From: Blastocatellia bacterium AA13
GTDB lineage: Bacteria; Acidobacteriota; Blastocatellia; UBA7656
Reading direction: 5' to 3'
DNA: 64,000 bases
NCBI GenBank assembly: GCA_003222245.1
Contig: QHVH01000019.1
Location: 62,001 to 126,000, forward strand
Shown here: piece by piece, positions 7,804 through 16,958 of the stretch
Layout of the letters: each line of letters starts with the position of its first letter
Position numbering within the stretch: the stretch's first letter is position 1
The notes under the pieces: model-generated
The model's input: only the letters and a program-made list of their open reading frames with translations
Told to the model about the DNA's origin: nothing
Databases searched by the model: none
Made by a program: the position numbers and the translations under genes

Positions 7804-8553
7804 TCACCCTACTGGAATAAGTAGTCCTCTTGTAGATAGGCCAACTAGCCTATCTAAATTCTTAAGGAAAGCATCGCTCAATACCGGAATCCGTCTTAGC
7901 TGCCACAAGATTTCGCCATTGGTCCAGGCTGTCTCTCTAGCTTTACGCACACTCCATAAGGCGATCACATCATCAAGCTGACCCAGGTCTTGATCTATTT
8001 CTTCAACAACTCCCGTAGCAAGGAACTGCTTCACCTCCTCTGCGACAACCTCTAAGATGGTATTTACCTTCTCAAAGTCTCTATGCTCTGGACTACCGCC
8101 ACGCGGGACAATGCCCTCTCCCTCGGAGGTCTGTACCAGGGCTATCGCGAGGTCATGATTGATATGGGCATTCATTCCTGCAATAGCGAACTGGACTCTC
8201 ATAATATTCCGGCTATGTCTTGCTTTGAACAAAGGAGCCCAAGCACTGGCAACACTTTTCTCCTCACGCTTCCAACTGGCAATAGCCGTGAAGTATAGAC
8301 CGGCGAATATTACAGCCAGCCGCTCGAGGAACCGTGGATTCTCCCACCCCTCAGCCGGAGGATGACGTTGAACAGCCTGAGTCACCCTCAAATAAAGAAG
8401 GTTAAACCATTTCAGTCCATCATTACTTGGAAGAATGTTATCAAAGTCTTCCATCAGCTTAATTACATCATCAATGGTGTTGATCACGGATGCCGAAAGA
8501 GCCTGAACAAGCCTTTCGTCAACTAGAGATGTGTCAGGTGAGCCTTCCGTCAT
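7804..8553 (-). CDS. DUF5995 family protein
   Basis: The 249-residue protein (MTEGSPDTSLVDERLVQALS...) is helical and soluble. The hallmark of DUF5995 is visible in the centre: the motif NAHINHDLAIALV followed by HRDFEKVNTILEVV, where conserved His/Asn/Asp residues could form a metal or catalytic site. The region around FLERLAVIFAGLYFTAIASW also fits. The biochemical role of the family is unknown to me. The start has an AAGGAGG-like site (GAGGTCTGAGAAA). It is one of the few intact genes of the island and stands alone between REP-like repeats and a long non-coding stretch. Confidence 0.75.
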   Translation of the reverse strand: MTEGSPDTSLVDERLVQALSASVINTIDDVIKLMEDFDNILPSNDGLKWFNLLYLRVTQAVQRHPPAEGWENPRFLERLAVIFAGLYFTAIASWKREEKSVASAWAPLFKARHSRNIMRVQFAIAGMNAHINHDLAIALVQTSEGEGIVPRGGSPEHRDFEKVNTILEVVAEEVKQFLATGVVEEIDQDLGQLDDVIALWSVRKARETAWTNGEILWQLRRIPVLSDAFLKNLDRLVGLSTRGLLIPVG

Positions 8554-9190
8554 TTTCTCAGACCTCCTTATTACTGTAACGCGAGAATCGGAATCAGAAG
8601 GAGAGAGTCGGACTTCTTAAGTCGCCGCATCGGACTTCTTAAGTCGCCGCACATTGACCTCCTTATCGGACAAAACCAGTGAAGACTTAGTCTCTTAATC
8701 CGCGATTGTACCGACTAAAGTAGTCTGGATCATCAAAAGAACCTCGTATCTTTGTTAGAGACGCAAACATAGTTGCACCAAAAACGCTCAAATTTCTATG
8801 TACGTTGAATCATCGCGTCAACGAAAATAGCGAGCATTCATCACTGTCGGCCCCTACATTCTAAAGATCAATTGAGGCTTCACTACCGATAATCAAGGCT
8901 TCACATAATCAGAGGGATTTTCGTTACTCGGAGGAAGCTTAGTCTGCTACTCCTCATGCTCTCTTGTTTGATTAGCTCTTATTCGCCGACGGTACGGGCG
9001 TAACACAAATTGGACCGGCACGAGTGCGTACCAAAGAACAAAATTAACATTCGCGTGACGCACGTGCGTGTAGTAGAATACCGCCGCCGCCAAACGGCAG
9101 TAGTCCCCTGAGCCGTCAGTTCCATTTCTGCGGCATTGTTCAAGCAGGGTATTTTGAAAGACGAACTAGATTTGAAAAAACGCTTGGTCG
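8554..9190. other. Long non-coding stretch with a 22-bp direct repeat
   Basis: Two perfect tandem copies of a 22-bp unit starting CGGACTTCTTAAGTCGCC are at 8609-8652; each contains the small palindrome GACTTCTTAAGTC. The rest to 9190 is AT-rich with no credible frame. It may hold the promoter of the DUF5995 gene. Confidence 0.6.
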
Positions 9191-9529
9191 TCAGCGCATC
9201 CGCAGGAGCACCGCAAAGAGAAGCGCGACGATCAGCATAGCCAGTCCCGGTTCGGTGTCTGGCATCACGGGTTGATTCGGAATTCCTTTATTAGAAGCTG
9301 AGGTCTTCGGTTGATTTGCATTTATCTTCAGGGCTGCCGGTTGCTCGCCGGGATCGCAAACGCAATCGGCATCACCACACATACATGAGCGGCCGTTCGA
9401 CGCCGTATGGCCTGCAAACGCCTGCGGCTGAAATGGGACAGATTTCGTAGTGGCTATATTCCGAGAGACACAGAACGGGAGCCCGAGAATCACCAGCATC
9501 GTTGCTGCACAGCAAAGTAGTCTTTTCAT
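9191..9529 (-). CDS. Small exported protein with Cys-rich motif and C-terminal membrane anchor
   Basis: The 112-residue product begins MKRLLCCAATMLVILGLPFC, a signal peptide. A cysteine motif C-M-C-G-D-A-D-C-V-C-D-P-G-E follows near residue 50, and the protein ends PDTEPGLAMLIVALLFAVLLRMR, a hydrophobic stretch closed by arginines, resembling PEP-CTERM or similar C-terminal sorting tails. ATG 9529 is chosen over the upstream in-frame codon at 9544 because the signal peptide starts there and a GAGGG lies before it. The function is unknown; the cysteines could bind metal. Confidence 0.65.
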   Translation of the reverse strand: MKRLLCCAATMLVILGLPFCVSRNIATTKSVPFQPQAFAGHTASNGRSCMCGDADCVCDPGEQPAALKINANQPKTSASNKGIPNQPVMPDTEPGLAMLIVALLFAVLLRMR

Positions 9530-9567
9530 CACTCTACCCTCCAATCAGATTTGGACATCCGAATCGC

Positions 9568-10502
9568 ATGTCTCTGCGGGTCATACACGCTGTCAGCGAG
9601 CAGTTTATGAACTACTCGCTCGTGCTCGGCTTGCGCACGAAGAAATCGAGTCTTTGTGCAGGTCGTTGCTTGCCGTTGCCGCACAAGCTCACGCGTTGAG
9701 AGATGTGGAAGCCGTAGATATGGCCAGCCAGACAGTTCTTGGCCTGTCTGCTTCCGATCATGCAAAGAAAATCGCTCGTTACTATCAAGCATTTTGTTTA
9801 AGTGAGCGGCGCGAGTTCGCGACAGCACGAGAGATTGTCGATCACTTGTTGGACGAAAGGCTAAGTTCCCAATTGCGGTCACGATGTCTCCTAATTAAGG
9901 GCTTTACTTATTTCTGTGCTGGTCAGATTGATGAATCACTACCCTTCTACTTAGAGGCTGCCCGGGCCGCTCGTAATTCTGACATTGCGGCCTTGCTCCG
10001 AGCGGCGAGACATATTGCGGTAATCAAGAGCATTCACGGTGATCACTATCAAGCCTCCGCTGACCTTGAAGCGTTGATCCCGCTCGCTTGCCAGATAGCG
10101 AGAAACGATCCTCAGGCGTACTCAGCGACACTGAATAGCTATGCAGTCGAACTTGGTGAAATCGGTCAGGTTGAACAGGCTCTTAATGTCGTACTCCGAA
10201 TTGCACCGTTCTCAATCATTCATCCTGAGTTCAATGAAACCATAGCTGAGCTTCGGGAAAAACTTCCCACACGCAAGCATTCCGTTGTCGTAATACACAT
10301 CCCATCGGAACCTGCCACTGCTTCGCAAACGGCGGCGAACCGGACGACGAAACGCGCTCGGTTATCAACGTTCATCATTCGTGAAGCTGAACGGCGCTTC
10401 ACATCATTTCGAGCGCCGCCTCTTCAACGCCGACGACCCATCCCATCCAACCTCGCGCTGCTCAATCCTGCGCGCCAGCCTGCCAAGCCACGAGCGCCTT
10501 AA
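9568..10502 (+). pseudogene. TPR-like protein, probably frameshifted near its start
   Basis: From about 9608 the frame encodes a helical protein (ELLARARLAHEEIESLCRSL..., YYQAFCLSERREFATAREIV) with repeated helix pairs of the tetratricopeptide type, about 300 residues, and a basic proline-rich end. No ATG or GTG starts this frame sensibly. One base off, ATG 9568 gives MSLRVIHAVSEQF, which would join smoothly if a TTT run at 9603 had one more T. I therefore read it as one gene with a lost base; an error in the sequence is as likely as true decay. It diverges from the exported Cys protein. TPR proteins bind other proteins; nothing more specific can be said. Confidence 0.5.
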
Positions 10503-11371
10503 TACATCTCCGCCTTCCACTCATCTCAAGAATTGCGTAGGCCAATTCATGGTCTAATCGTCGAAAAACCGCGGAGGAATTTCAAGCGCATTTCCACGGC
10601 GAATAAATATTTCATTGCTTCAAAGAGCATACCGTAACCGGATTGCAGTATAGCGTTACGGTGTACCCGAAAACTCGATGAGCGGATGGCCGCCACTCTC
10701 GATGGCGTCCACCCTCTCACCAGCTAAGCGCGTTGGCGTGCCAGAAGTTCTCTGTCCGATCACGCCGCGGCGCTCTAGAAGAGGTGTGTATGATATTAGA
10801 GGCTGATGCACGAGACAACTCGAAAATCACTTCCGACGATGACCGCCCGAGCGGGCTTGAAACTCGAAAAGAGGAGCCGGATCAAACCACCGAAGCCAGC
10901 GGCGGCATTAAGAGATACCGCGGGTGGCACAAATCGATAACCGGGGGTCGAGGGGAGCTTTTTGCAAACAAAATCGCTCAAATCGTTGGGCGTATCCAGA
11001 TCAACATCGACTCACATCGGTCCGTCCTCGATAGATTCCCAGAGCAGACATTCAAACCGAACCGGATTACGCCCTGTAATCAGCTACTCTGCCTGATCGA
11101 GCGCGGGCGGCTCCAAATCAAGCGCGCGCGCGACAGGAATTGGAGAGTTGCGAAGCAGCGGCTTCGTTACGTGCACGCGCCAGACGATCACAATCCTCAA
11201 CAAGCAGGCACTGGAGGAAATCAAGCGACTTCTTTGAAGTCCGCCCGAAGTCGCAAGCCAGGCCAAAGAGGTGAGGCCTGGCTCCGTCTCCTCCGCGAGG
11301 AATCGGCATCGTCCCCGCGACGGTTCGCCCATTTTCTATTCAATAGAAAGCCAACAGAGTCGAGGTGCGTT
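10503..11371. other. Stretch with an open frame but no convincing gene
   Basis: A frame in phase with the AraC-type gene is open from 10733, but its translation is rich in charged and polar residues without domains, so I do not accept it as part of that gene. Near 10635-10662 an inverted repeat CCGTAAC...GTTACGG is present. No other feature is clear. Confidence 0.4.
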
Positions 11372-11701
11372 ATGGATTACAGGATAGGTGAAATTATGCG
11401 GTTCATTGAAACGAATTACTTCCGCCCAATTTCAATAAAAGACCTTGCCCGCGAAGCTAAGCTGTCGATGTCGCGCCTATGTTTTCTGTTCAAGACTGAG
11501 GCCGGAGTCACCCCAATGCAATATCTCAAGCAGGTAAGAATCCGCGAAGCCGAGCAGCTTCTAATGCAGGACAAGTCGCTATGCGTTAAGGAACTGGCGG
11601 CGAAGGTCGGCATTAAAGACAGGAGCCACTTCGCCCGTGATTTCAAACAGGCGTTCGGCGTTGCGCCCGGCCAGTATAAACGGAAAAAGAGTTCACATTA
11701 A
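11372..11701 (+). CDS. AraC-family transcription regulator, DNA-binding domain only
   Basis: The 109-residue product (MDYRIGEIMRFIETNYFRPI...) is just the AraC/XylS DNA-binding domain with its two helix-turn-helix units: SIKDLAREAKLSMSRLCFLF and LCVKELAAKVGIKDRSHFAR, and the family ending DFKQAFGVAPGQYKRKK. No sensor domain is evident in the open frame upstream. ATG 11372 follows GAGGTGCG. The target is unknown. It may be a solo regulator in the MarA/SoxS style or the remains of a larger protein. Confidence 0.75.
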   Translation: MDYRIGEIMRFIETNYFRPISIKDLAREAKLSMSRLCFLFKTEAGVTPMQYLKQVRIREAEQLLMQDKSLCVKELAAKVGIKDRSHFARDFKQAFGVAPGQYKRKKSSH

Positions 11702-11809
11702 TTCAATAAATAATCACGAGGTTCCCGCTGATAAAGCGATGATTATGTGAGCCCCGGCTTGCACCAGGAAAAGCTGCCACTTAATAGGAATGCGCGCTAC
11801 GCCTTGGTT

Positions 11810-11836
11810 GTAGACCGCGATTTAATCTCGGTCTAC
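11810..11836 (+). terminator. Hairpin after the AraC-type gene
   Basis: A perfect 8-bp stem, GTAGACCG paired with CGGTCTAC, encloses an 11-base loop. It lies about 110 bases after the regulator. There is no run of T after it, so a rho-independent terminator is only one possibility. Confidence 0.4.
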
Positions 11837-11886
11837 ACTGGCGCCTGTTTACATCCCCTATCAGTTCTGGTTCGAGAGGATGATTG

Positions 11887-11997
11887 ATGAGTATCGATGA
11901 GTATGAAGTTCATGGAGCCGAGCCGAGCGTGGATCGGCCAGTGATACTTCTCAGCAGTCATGAGTCGCAGCTTTCACTCGAGCTGGACTCAGAATGA
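11887..11997 (+). CDS. Possible 36-residue acidic peptide
   Basis: ATG 11887 has GAGAGG seven bases upstream and opens a short frame (MSIDEYEVHGAEPSVDRPVI... ending LELDSE). The peptide is strongly acidic and matches nothing I know. Its stop overlaps an ATG at 11994 by ATGA, in the phase of the HTH gene, although the intervening sequence does not look coding. Very uncertain. Confidence 0.25.
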   Translation: MSIDEYEVHGAEPSVDRPVILLSSHESQLSLELDSE

Positions 11998-12149
11998 ACA
12001 AGAACCATGAATTGAGGACTTGGTCGCGAGCCGGTAAATGTGGTCATAACACCTTCCACGAGGAGCCAACCGCGGACGGCCCGCTCAAGGCCGTCACCGG
12101 CTCGCGGCCAATCTTTTGTGTCAGTCTTTTATTGTCAACGGAGGATTGG

Positions 12150-12341
12150 ATGATGACTACGCTGGAAATCAAATTCGAAGTATTACGGATGTGGGGAACG
12201 ATAACGGCTGGAGCCGAGGCTCTGGAATGCAGCCGCTCTCAACTCTCCTATTGTATCCATGGAAAGCGAAAGACTCCGCACATACGAGAAAAACTTGCCC
12301 GTGCTCTGAACAAGAGTGTCGAGGAACTCTTCGGGAAATGA
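12150..12341 (+). CDS. Small helix-turn-helix protein
   Basis: The 63-residue product (MMTTLEIKFEVLRMWGTITA...) is almost entirely a helix-turn-helix: TITAGAEALECSRSQLSYCI followed by HGKRKTPHIREKLARALNKS, reminiscent of Cro/XRE or plasmid repressor folds. ATG 12150 is preceded by CGGAGGATTGG. It is directly followed by the block of repeats at 12343, and a link between the two is possible but not shown. Confidence 0.6.
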   Translation: MMTTLEIKFEVLRMWGTITAGAEALECSRSQLSYCIHGKRKTPHIREKLARALNKSVEELFGK

Positions 12342-12342
12342 A

Positions 12343-12494
12343 GCGCTATAGGGCATTGGGGCTGGAACCAGGGGCGGCGCGCTACGCGCTTGCCCTGGCT
12401 GTTTTATAGTCGGCCTTTCAGGCCTACATCACTTTTGCTTCCTCCCATGGACAAAACCCAGAGTCGGCCTTTCAGGCCTACATAAGCGCGAACT
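12343..12494. repeat. Repeat block A (hairpin plus AGTCGGCC units)
   Basis: The block begins GCGCTATAGGGCATTGGG, contains a hairpin at 12368-12398 (CCAGGGG... with GCGCGCTACGCGC inside), then two units with AGTCGGCCTTTCAGGCCTAC at about 12408 and 12462. Block B at 12659 repeats it closely. One C is missing from the right arm of this hairpin compared with block B. Confidence 0.8.
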
Positions 12495-12658
12495 TTGATC
12501 AGGTAGGGTAACAAATGGCGAAACTCCAGGCCCAAGGCAACGCCCTGGGTGTTGAGCGGCCAAACGATCCGAGCAGAGAACGTGCGAAATGAGCGTTTCA
12601 TCACAACATCGTTAGTTTTTGCGCAGCGCGGCAACGAAGCGCTTATATAGCGCCTTCA

Positions 12659-12966
12659 GCGCTATAGGACATTGGGACTGGAACCAGGGGCGGCGCGCTA
12701 CGCGCTTGCCCCTGGCTGTTTTATAGTCGGCCTTTCAGGCCTATATCACTTTTGATTCCTCCGATGGACAAACTCCAGAGTCGGCCCTCTCAGGCCTACA
12801 TCACTTTTGCTTCCTCCAATGGACAAACTCCAGAGTCGGGCCTTTCAGGCCTACATCACTTTTGCTTCCTCCGATGGACAAATTCCCGACTCGGGCCTTT
12901 CAGGCCTACATCACTCTTGATTCCTCCGATGGACAAATTCCAGACTCGGGCCTTTCAGGCCTACTC
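12659..12966. repeat. Repeat block B with 54/55-bp tandem array
   Basis: Block B starts like block A, with the hairpin CCAGGGG...CCCCTGG at 12684-12715, and then runs into about five units spaced 54-55 bases, each beginning with a short palindrome (AGTCGGCCTTTCAGGCCTAC or close) at about 12725, 12779, 12834, 12889 and 12944. Between palindromes a conserved spacer reads roughly ATCACTTTTGCTTCCTCC and then ATGGACAAA. The spacers are alike, so this is not a CRISPR array. From 12967 to 13269 I see no gene. Confidence 0.85.
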
Positions 12967-13269
12967 GCGGCTCTGGTAGCGATATTGCAGGTCGTTGATC
13001 GGAAGGATGCAGCGTATTATAAAAGGTCACAGACTGCTGCTCACACAGTACCTGGCCAAACGAGTAAACAGAGGCGTTGAGTTTTGTGCATACGCCTTCT
13101 AGAATTCTTAAGGCATCCGCAATCCGCGAGGAAACAACCTCTATTGGGAACCGGCCGAGATGCACAAACTTTTAATGAACGACAAAGGGTGTCCTGATTT
13201 ACTAATCTCTGAATATTAAACCGCCGCGTAGCGCCAGATCGACATCACCGGGAATAAGAGTCCTTACGC

Positions 13270-14988
13270 ATGCAGACTGTAGAAGCGGTTGTACTTAACT
13301 CAGTTCAAGTCCAGGAACCCTTTCTCAATCAGAAGGTCCATACTTCGCCGCGCCTCAGGCCAGGCGTAATCCTGCTGCTCTTTGTCCTCGTCTTCGCCGC
13401 TTTCTTCGTTCGCGCTTACCATCTTGGCGCCGCCGGACTGTCTGAAGACGAGACACACAAGGTGTTCGCCGTTCGCGCCTACGCGCAAGGCGACTTCGCC
13501 TCAAACGCCGAGCATCCGATGCTGATGAAGATGCTCTGCGCCCGTTCGCTTGAAGCCTGCGAGATATGGAATCGAATCGCCGGCGATCGGCCGGTTCTGG
13601 CCGTCTCCGAAGAGGCCGCGATTCGCCTGCCGAATGCGCTGTTCGGAGCCCTGACCGTTGTTCCTCTTTTCTTGCTCGCTCAGTCTCTGTTCGGATTTCG
13701 AATCGGTGTGATCACATCGATATTGTGGACGCTCGGGTTGAACGCGGTCTGGTTCAATCGAATAGCAAAAGAAGACACATTGCTGGTCTTTTTCATGCTC
13801 ACCGCGTTCTATCTGTACAACCTCGCCAAGAACCGGCCCGAGCGCGATGAAAGAACACAGGAGCGACTATATGGCTTCGCGGGAGCGGCGTTCGGGCTGA
13901 TGCTGTCGTCCAAGTACTTCCCGCATTACATCGGACTGTTTCAGCTCTACTACTATCTTGCGGCTTATGATAGTAAAAACAACCGGCCGCTCACTCGCCG
14001 AATGTGGGTGCGGCACTACGGCGCACTGTTCGGGACTCTACTCGTTTTCAACTTTGCTATCTTCGCTCCGGACACGTGGAGATATCTGTGGAGCTATCTC
14101 AGTGAAGACCTGCAGACCCATCACGGCTACATAATGATGGGCCGGCTTTATCCGAATGAAATTTCGGACACACCCGCGGGCACGCCGTGGTACTTCTACT
14201 GGCTCTACCTGGCGGTAAAGCTGCCTCTTCCGCTGCTTGCGATGTTCCTGGCGGGCGCCGTCGATGTGTTTCGACGCAGAAACGCCGGCGACAACCGCCG
14301 CGGATATCTATTTCTTAGAGTGATGTTGTTCGCATGGCTTGTGCCGATGTGCATAGTAGGATCGAAGTTCCTTCGTTATACTCTCGGCCTGATTCCGTTC
14401 GTGTATATGGCGGCCGCGATAGGCGCGGTTCTCATTGATTCGTATCTTCGCGGAATGATCAACAGGCTCTCGGATTCTCATGATCTGCTCATCGGATTGC
14501 CGCGCCGCGCTCTGACGGCGGGCTGCCGTACTGCTCTTGTTGTGATCGTAGCGCTGCCCGCGCTCGCGTTAGCACGGTATCAGGACAGTCCCGGTCTCTT
14601 CACCAATTCGATAGGCGGAAACAGGATCGGTTGGTTCTTTCCGCATGATGAATTCTATGATCTGGGCGCGAGGGAGAGCATAAAATTTCTGGCGGAGAGC
14701 GCCCCGCCCGGTTCGATCGTCGCGAGCGAGATTCCCGGAGTGATGCAATATTACCTCGCAAGATTCAATCGTCAGGACATAACGTCCATCGAGATCACGG
14801 AAGCGAATTCAGACGCATCGCGCCAGGCCGATTTCACAATCGTCCAGCCCGGTCGAGTCTATTTTGAGAATAGAAACAGGCTGGCGTGGATAAAGAAGGC
14901 ATGTCCGCTTCTTCAGTCGAGCTCGTTTGAAGGCGAGGTTACTTCCGCGGTCTATTTCACTGGGAGCAACATACCGAATGGAGAATGA
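13270..14988 (+). CDS. GT39/PMT-type membrane glycosyltransferase
   Basis: The 572-residue protein is a polytopic GT-C glycosyltransferase of the dolichyl-phosphate mannosyltransferase (GT39/ArnT-like) type, which moves a sugar from a polyprenyl-phosphate donor to an acceptor on the outer face of the inner membrane. The first membrane helix (about 34-52) is followed by LSEDETHKVFAV, the acidic loop motif typical of these enzymes, and by NAEHPMLMKML, like the H-P-x-L motif of the group. About ten further helices follow, and a soluble C-terminal domain of about 110 residues begins near NRIGWFFPHDEF. It is the first gene of a three-gene forward operon; the next gene starts inside its last codons. 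Confidence 0.8.
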   Translation: MQTVEAVVLNSVQVQEPFLNQKVHTSPRLRPGVILLLFVLVFAAFFVRAYHLGAAGLSEDETHKVFAVRAYAQGDFASNAEHPMLMKMLCARSLEACEIWNRIAGDRPVLAVSEEAAIRLPNALFGALTVVPLFLLAQSLFGFRIGVITSILWTLGLNAVWFNRIAKEDTLLVFFMLTAFYLYNLAKNRPERDERTQERLYGFAGAAFGLMLSSKYFPHYIGLFQLYYYLAAYDSKNNRPLTRRMWVRHYGALFGTLLVFNFAIFAPDTWRYLWSYLSEDLQTHHGYIMMGRLYPNEISDTPAGTPWYFYWLYLAVKLPLPLLAMFLAGAVDVFRRRNAGDNRRGYLFLRVMLFAWLVPMCIVGSKFLRYTLGLIPFVYMAAAIGAVLIDSYLRGMINRLSDSHDLLIGLPRRALTAGCRTALVVIVALPALALARYQDSPGLFTNSIGGNRIGWFFPHDEFYDLGARESIKFLAESAPPGSIVASEIPGVMQYYLARFNRQDITSIEITEANSDASRQADFTIVQPGRVYFENRNRLAWIKKACPLLQSSSFEGEVTSAVYFTGSNIPNGE

Positions 14989-15889
14989 GCGCGCTTCGGG
15001 AGACCGCCTGCCGGCGAAGCGGCTCATCGTCAATGCCGATGATTTCGGATTCGCTCACGGAGTCAACGAAGGGATATTACTGGCGTTTCAGAGCGGAGTG
15101 TTGACGAGCACCACGATTATGGCGAACGGTCAGGCTTTTGACGAAGCCGCCGCAATAGCGCGCGCAAATCCGCAGCTCGGAGTCGGGGTTCACCTTGCCA
15201 TAGTCGGCGGGAGGCCCGTAGCTCCCTTGAATAAAGTTGCTTCGCTGGTCGACCGCTCGGGCCTGTTGCGGCGCACGCTGTCGGATCTGATTCTTGAACT
15301 CGTCCGAGGCCGCATGAATCCTTGGGAGATAGAGATCGAATTCAACGCGCAGATCGAACGCGTGCTCGACGCGGGAATAGTTCCCACTCACGTCGACACG
15401 CACAAACACTCGCAGATTGTCGGTCCGGTCGCGAAGGCCCTGGCCCGCTCGGCCAATAAATTCGGCATCAAGCGAGTGCGTTTTCCATTCGAGAAGATAT
15501 CCGATTACTGGTTGGCGGGGGACGCGGCGCGCGCCAATCGACGCGTTTACATGAAGCAGTTTCTGCAAGCTTCGACGACGGCCTATCGCGCTCGCTCGTT
15601 CAAGAAGCTGGCCGCGCGGGCAGGATTAAAGACACCGGATCGATTCTTCGGAGTTTCCCTGACGGGCCTGCTCGATAGCGCCGCGATGATCAATGTGGTT
15701 AGAATGATTGGCGCCGGAACGTCCGAGCTTATGTGCCATCCGGCGGTTCACGATGACAGCCTCGAACGGGCTGCTACGAGGCTCAAAAGCCAGCGGCAGC
15801 GCGAGCTTGATGCGCTGACCGATCCGAGGGTGAGGGATGCTATGCGGGAGAATCGCATAGAGCTGATCAGTTTCAGGGAGCTTGACTGA
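14978..15889 (+). CDS. hpnK: YdjC/ChbG-family carbohydrate deacetylase, HpnK-like
   Basis: The 303-residue protein (MENERASGDRLPAKRLIVNA...) has the YdjC-fold signature NADDFGFAHGVNEGIL, with the DD and the following H as metal-binding and catalytic residues, then GVGVHLAIVGGRPV and THVDTHKHSQIVGPV carrying the other metal histidines, and ELMCHPAVHDD near the end. The hopanoid-associated HpnK subgroup has this length and pattern. It would deacetylate an N-acetylated sugar attached to a lipid or glycan. ATG 14978 overlaps the previous gene by 11 bases, so the genes are translationally coupled. HpnK is a family-level assignment; no other hpn genes are in view. Confidence 0.8.
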   Translation: MENERASGDRLPAKRLIVNADDFGFAHGVNEGILLAFQSGVLTSTTIMANGQAFDEAAAIARANPQLGVGVHLAIVGGRPVAPLNKVASLVDRSGLLRRTLSDLILELVRGRMNPWEIEIEFNAQIERVLDAGIVPTHVDTHKHSQIVGPVAKALARSANKFGIKRVRFPFEKISDYWLAGDAARANRRVYMKQFLQASTTAYRARSFKKLAARAGLKTPDRFFGVSLTGLLDSAAMINVVRMIGAGTSELMCHPAVHDDSLERAATRLKSQRQRELDALTDPRVRDAMRENRIELISFRELD

Positions 15890-15890
15890 G

Positions 15891-16892
15891 ATGTTCAACG
15901 ATGACAGCGAACGGCCCAGGTATTCCGTCGTTGTGCCGTTTCATAACGAGCAGGAGAGCGTTCGCGAGCTTTACGGCAAGATAGCAGGCGTGATGACCTC
16001 CAGGTTTGAGCCCGCGGAGTTCATCTTCATAGACGATCACAGCACTGACGCGACCGCCCGGCTTCTTACGGAGCTGGCGGAAGAAGATCCTCGAGTGATT
16101 TCGATAAGATTGAAGCGGAACTACGGCCAGACGGTCGCGCTTGCCGCGGGGTTCGACTATGCGGCAGGCGACATAATCATTTCGATGGACGGCGATCTCC
16201 AACACGATCCCGCCGACATACCGCTGCTCCTGAACGCGATGGAGGAAACTGACTGCGACATCGTGAGCGGCTGGCGCAAGCGAAGAGTAGACAATTTCCT
16301 GCTGCGACGGCTGCCCTCGCGGATCGCCAATATCCTGATGTCGAAATTATCCGGCGTCGACATTCACGATTTCGGCACTACGTTCAAAGCTTATAAGCGG
16401 GACACCATCAAACAGATTAGGCTCTATGGCGAGATGCATCGCTTCATACCGGCGCTGGCGTCCTGGAATGGAGCCACCATAACCGAAGTTCCGATTCGCA
16501 ATATCGTGCGTCCGGGCGGGCAATCGCATTACGGCCTTTCGAGAACCATTCGCGTTCTGTTTGATCTCCTGACGATTCGCTTCCTGATCAAGTATGTGAC
16601 AAGGCCGCTCCATTTTTTTGGCCCGTTGGGTCTGATGAGCATGACCGCGGGCTCGCTCATCGGTCTGTGGCTGATAGTGAAGAAGATCGTGCTGGGATCG
16701 GATCTCTTTTCTCAACACGGGCCGATGATTGTATTCGGCATGGTTCTTTTTCTTGCCGGGGTTCAATTGATCTGCTCCGGCTTGCTTGGAGAAGTGGTCA
16801 GCAGAACTTACTTCGAATCTCAGGGCAAACCGATTTATACGATCGAGAAGATCGTGAGCAAGCAAACATCTCCGGGCCTGAATCGAAGCTGA
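15891..16892 (+). CDS. GT2 glycosyltransferase with two C-terminal membrane helices
   Basis: This is a DPM1/ArnC/GtrB-like enzyme expected to load a sugar onto undecaprenyl phosphate on the cytoplasmic face. The GT2 core runs from YSVVVPFHNEQESVRELY through IFIDDHSTDATARLL to the metal site SMDGDLQHDPADIP (the D-x-D equivalent), and GTTFKAYKRDTI and GEMHRFIPALASW are typical of this group. Two membrane helices lie near 235-260 and 272-295. ATG 15891 stands two bases after the previous stop, with AGGGAG upstream; a TTG at 15882 is an alternative. It could supply the lipid-linked sugar used by the GT39 enzyme in the same operon. Confidence 0.85.
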   Translation: MFNDDSERPRYSVVVPFHNEQESVRELYGKIAGVMTSRFEPAEFIFIDDHSTDATARLLTELAEEDPRVISIRLKRNYGQTVALAAGFDYAAGDIIISMDGDLQHDPADIPLLLNAMEETDCDIVSGWRKRRVDNFLLRRLPSRIANILMSKLSGVDIHDFGTTFKAYKRDTIKQIRLYGEMHRFIPALASWNGATITEVPIRNIVRPGGQSHYGLSRTIRVLFDLLTIRFLIKYVTRPLHFFGPLGLMSMTAGSLIGLWLIVKKIVLGSDLFSQHGPMIVFGMVLFLAGVQLICSGLLGEVVSRTYFESQGKPIYTIEKIVSKQTSPGLNRS

Positions 16893-16958
16893 GACTCGAA
16901 GCGACAGTCTCAAAGATCTCGGCAATCTTTATACTCTGTAGGGAAGGCAGAGGACATC

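Noticed and set aside
10733-11371. N-terminal extension of the AraC-type protein
   Set aside because: The translation lacks domain patterns and has a composition unlike the DNA-binding part; ATG 11372 has a ribosome site.
12659-12966. The regularly spaced repeats at 12.7-12.97 kb as a CRISPR array
   Set aside because: The sequences between the palindromes are nearly identical to each other, and no cas gene is present.
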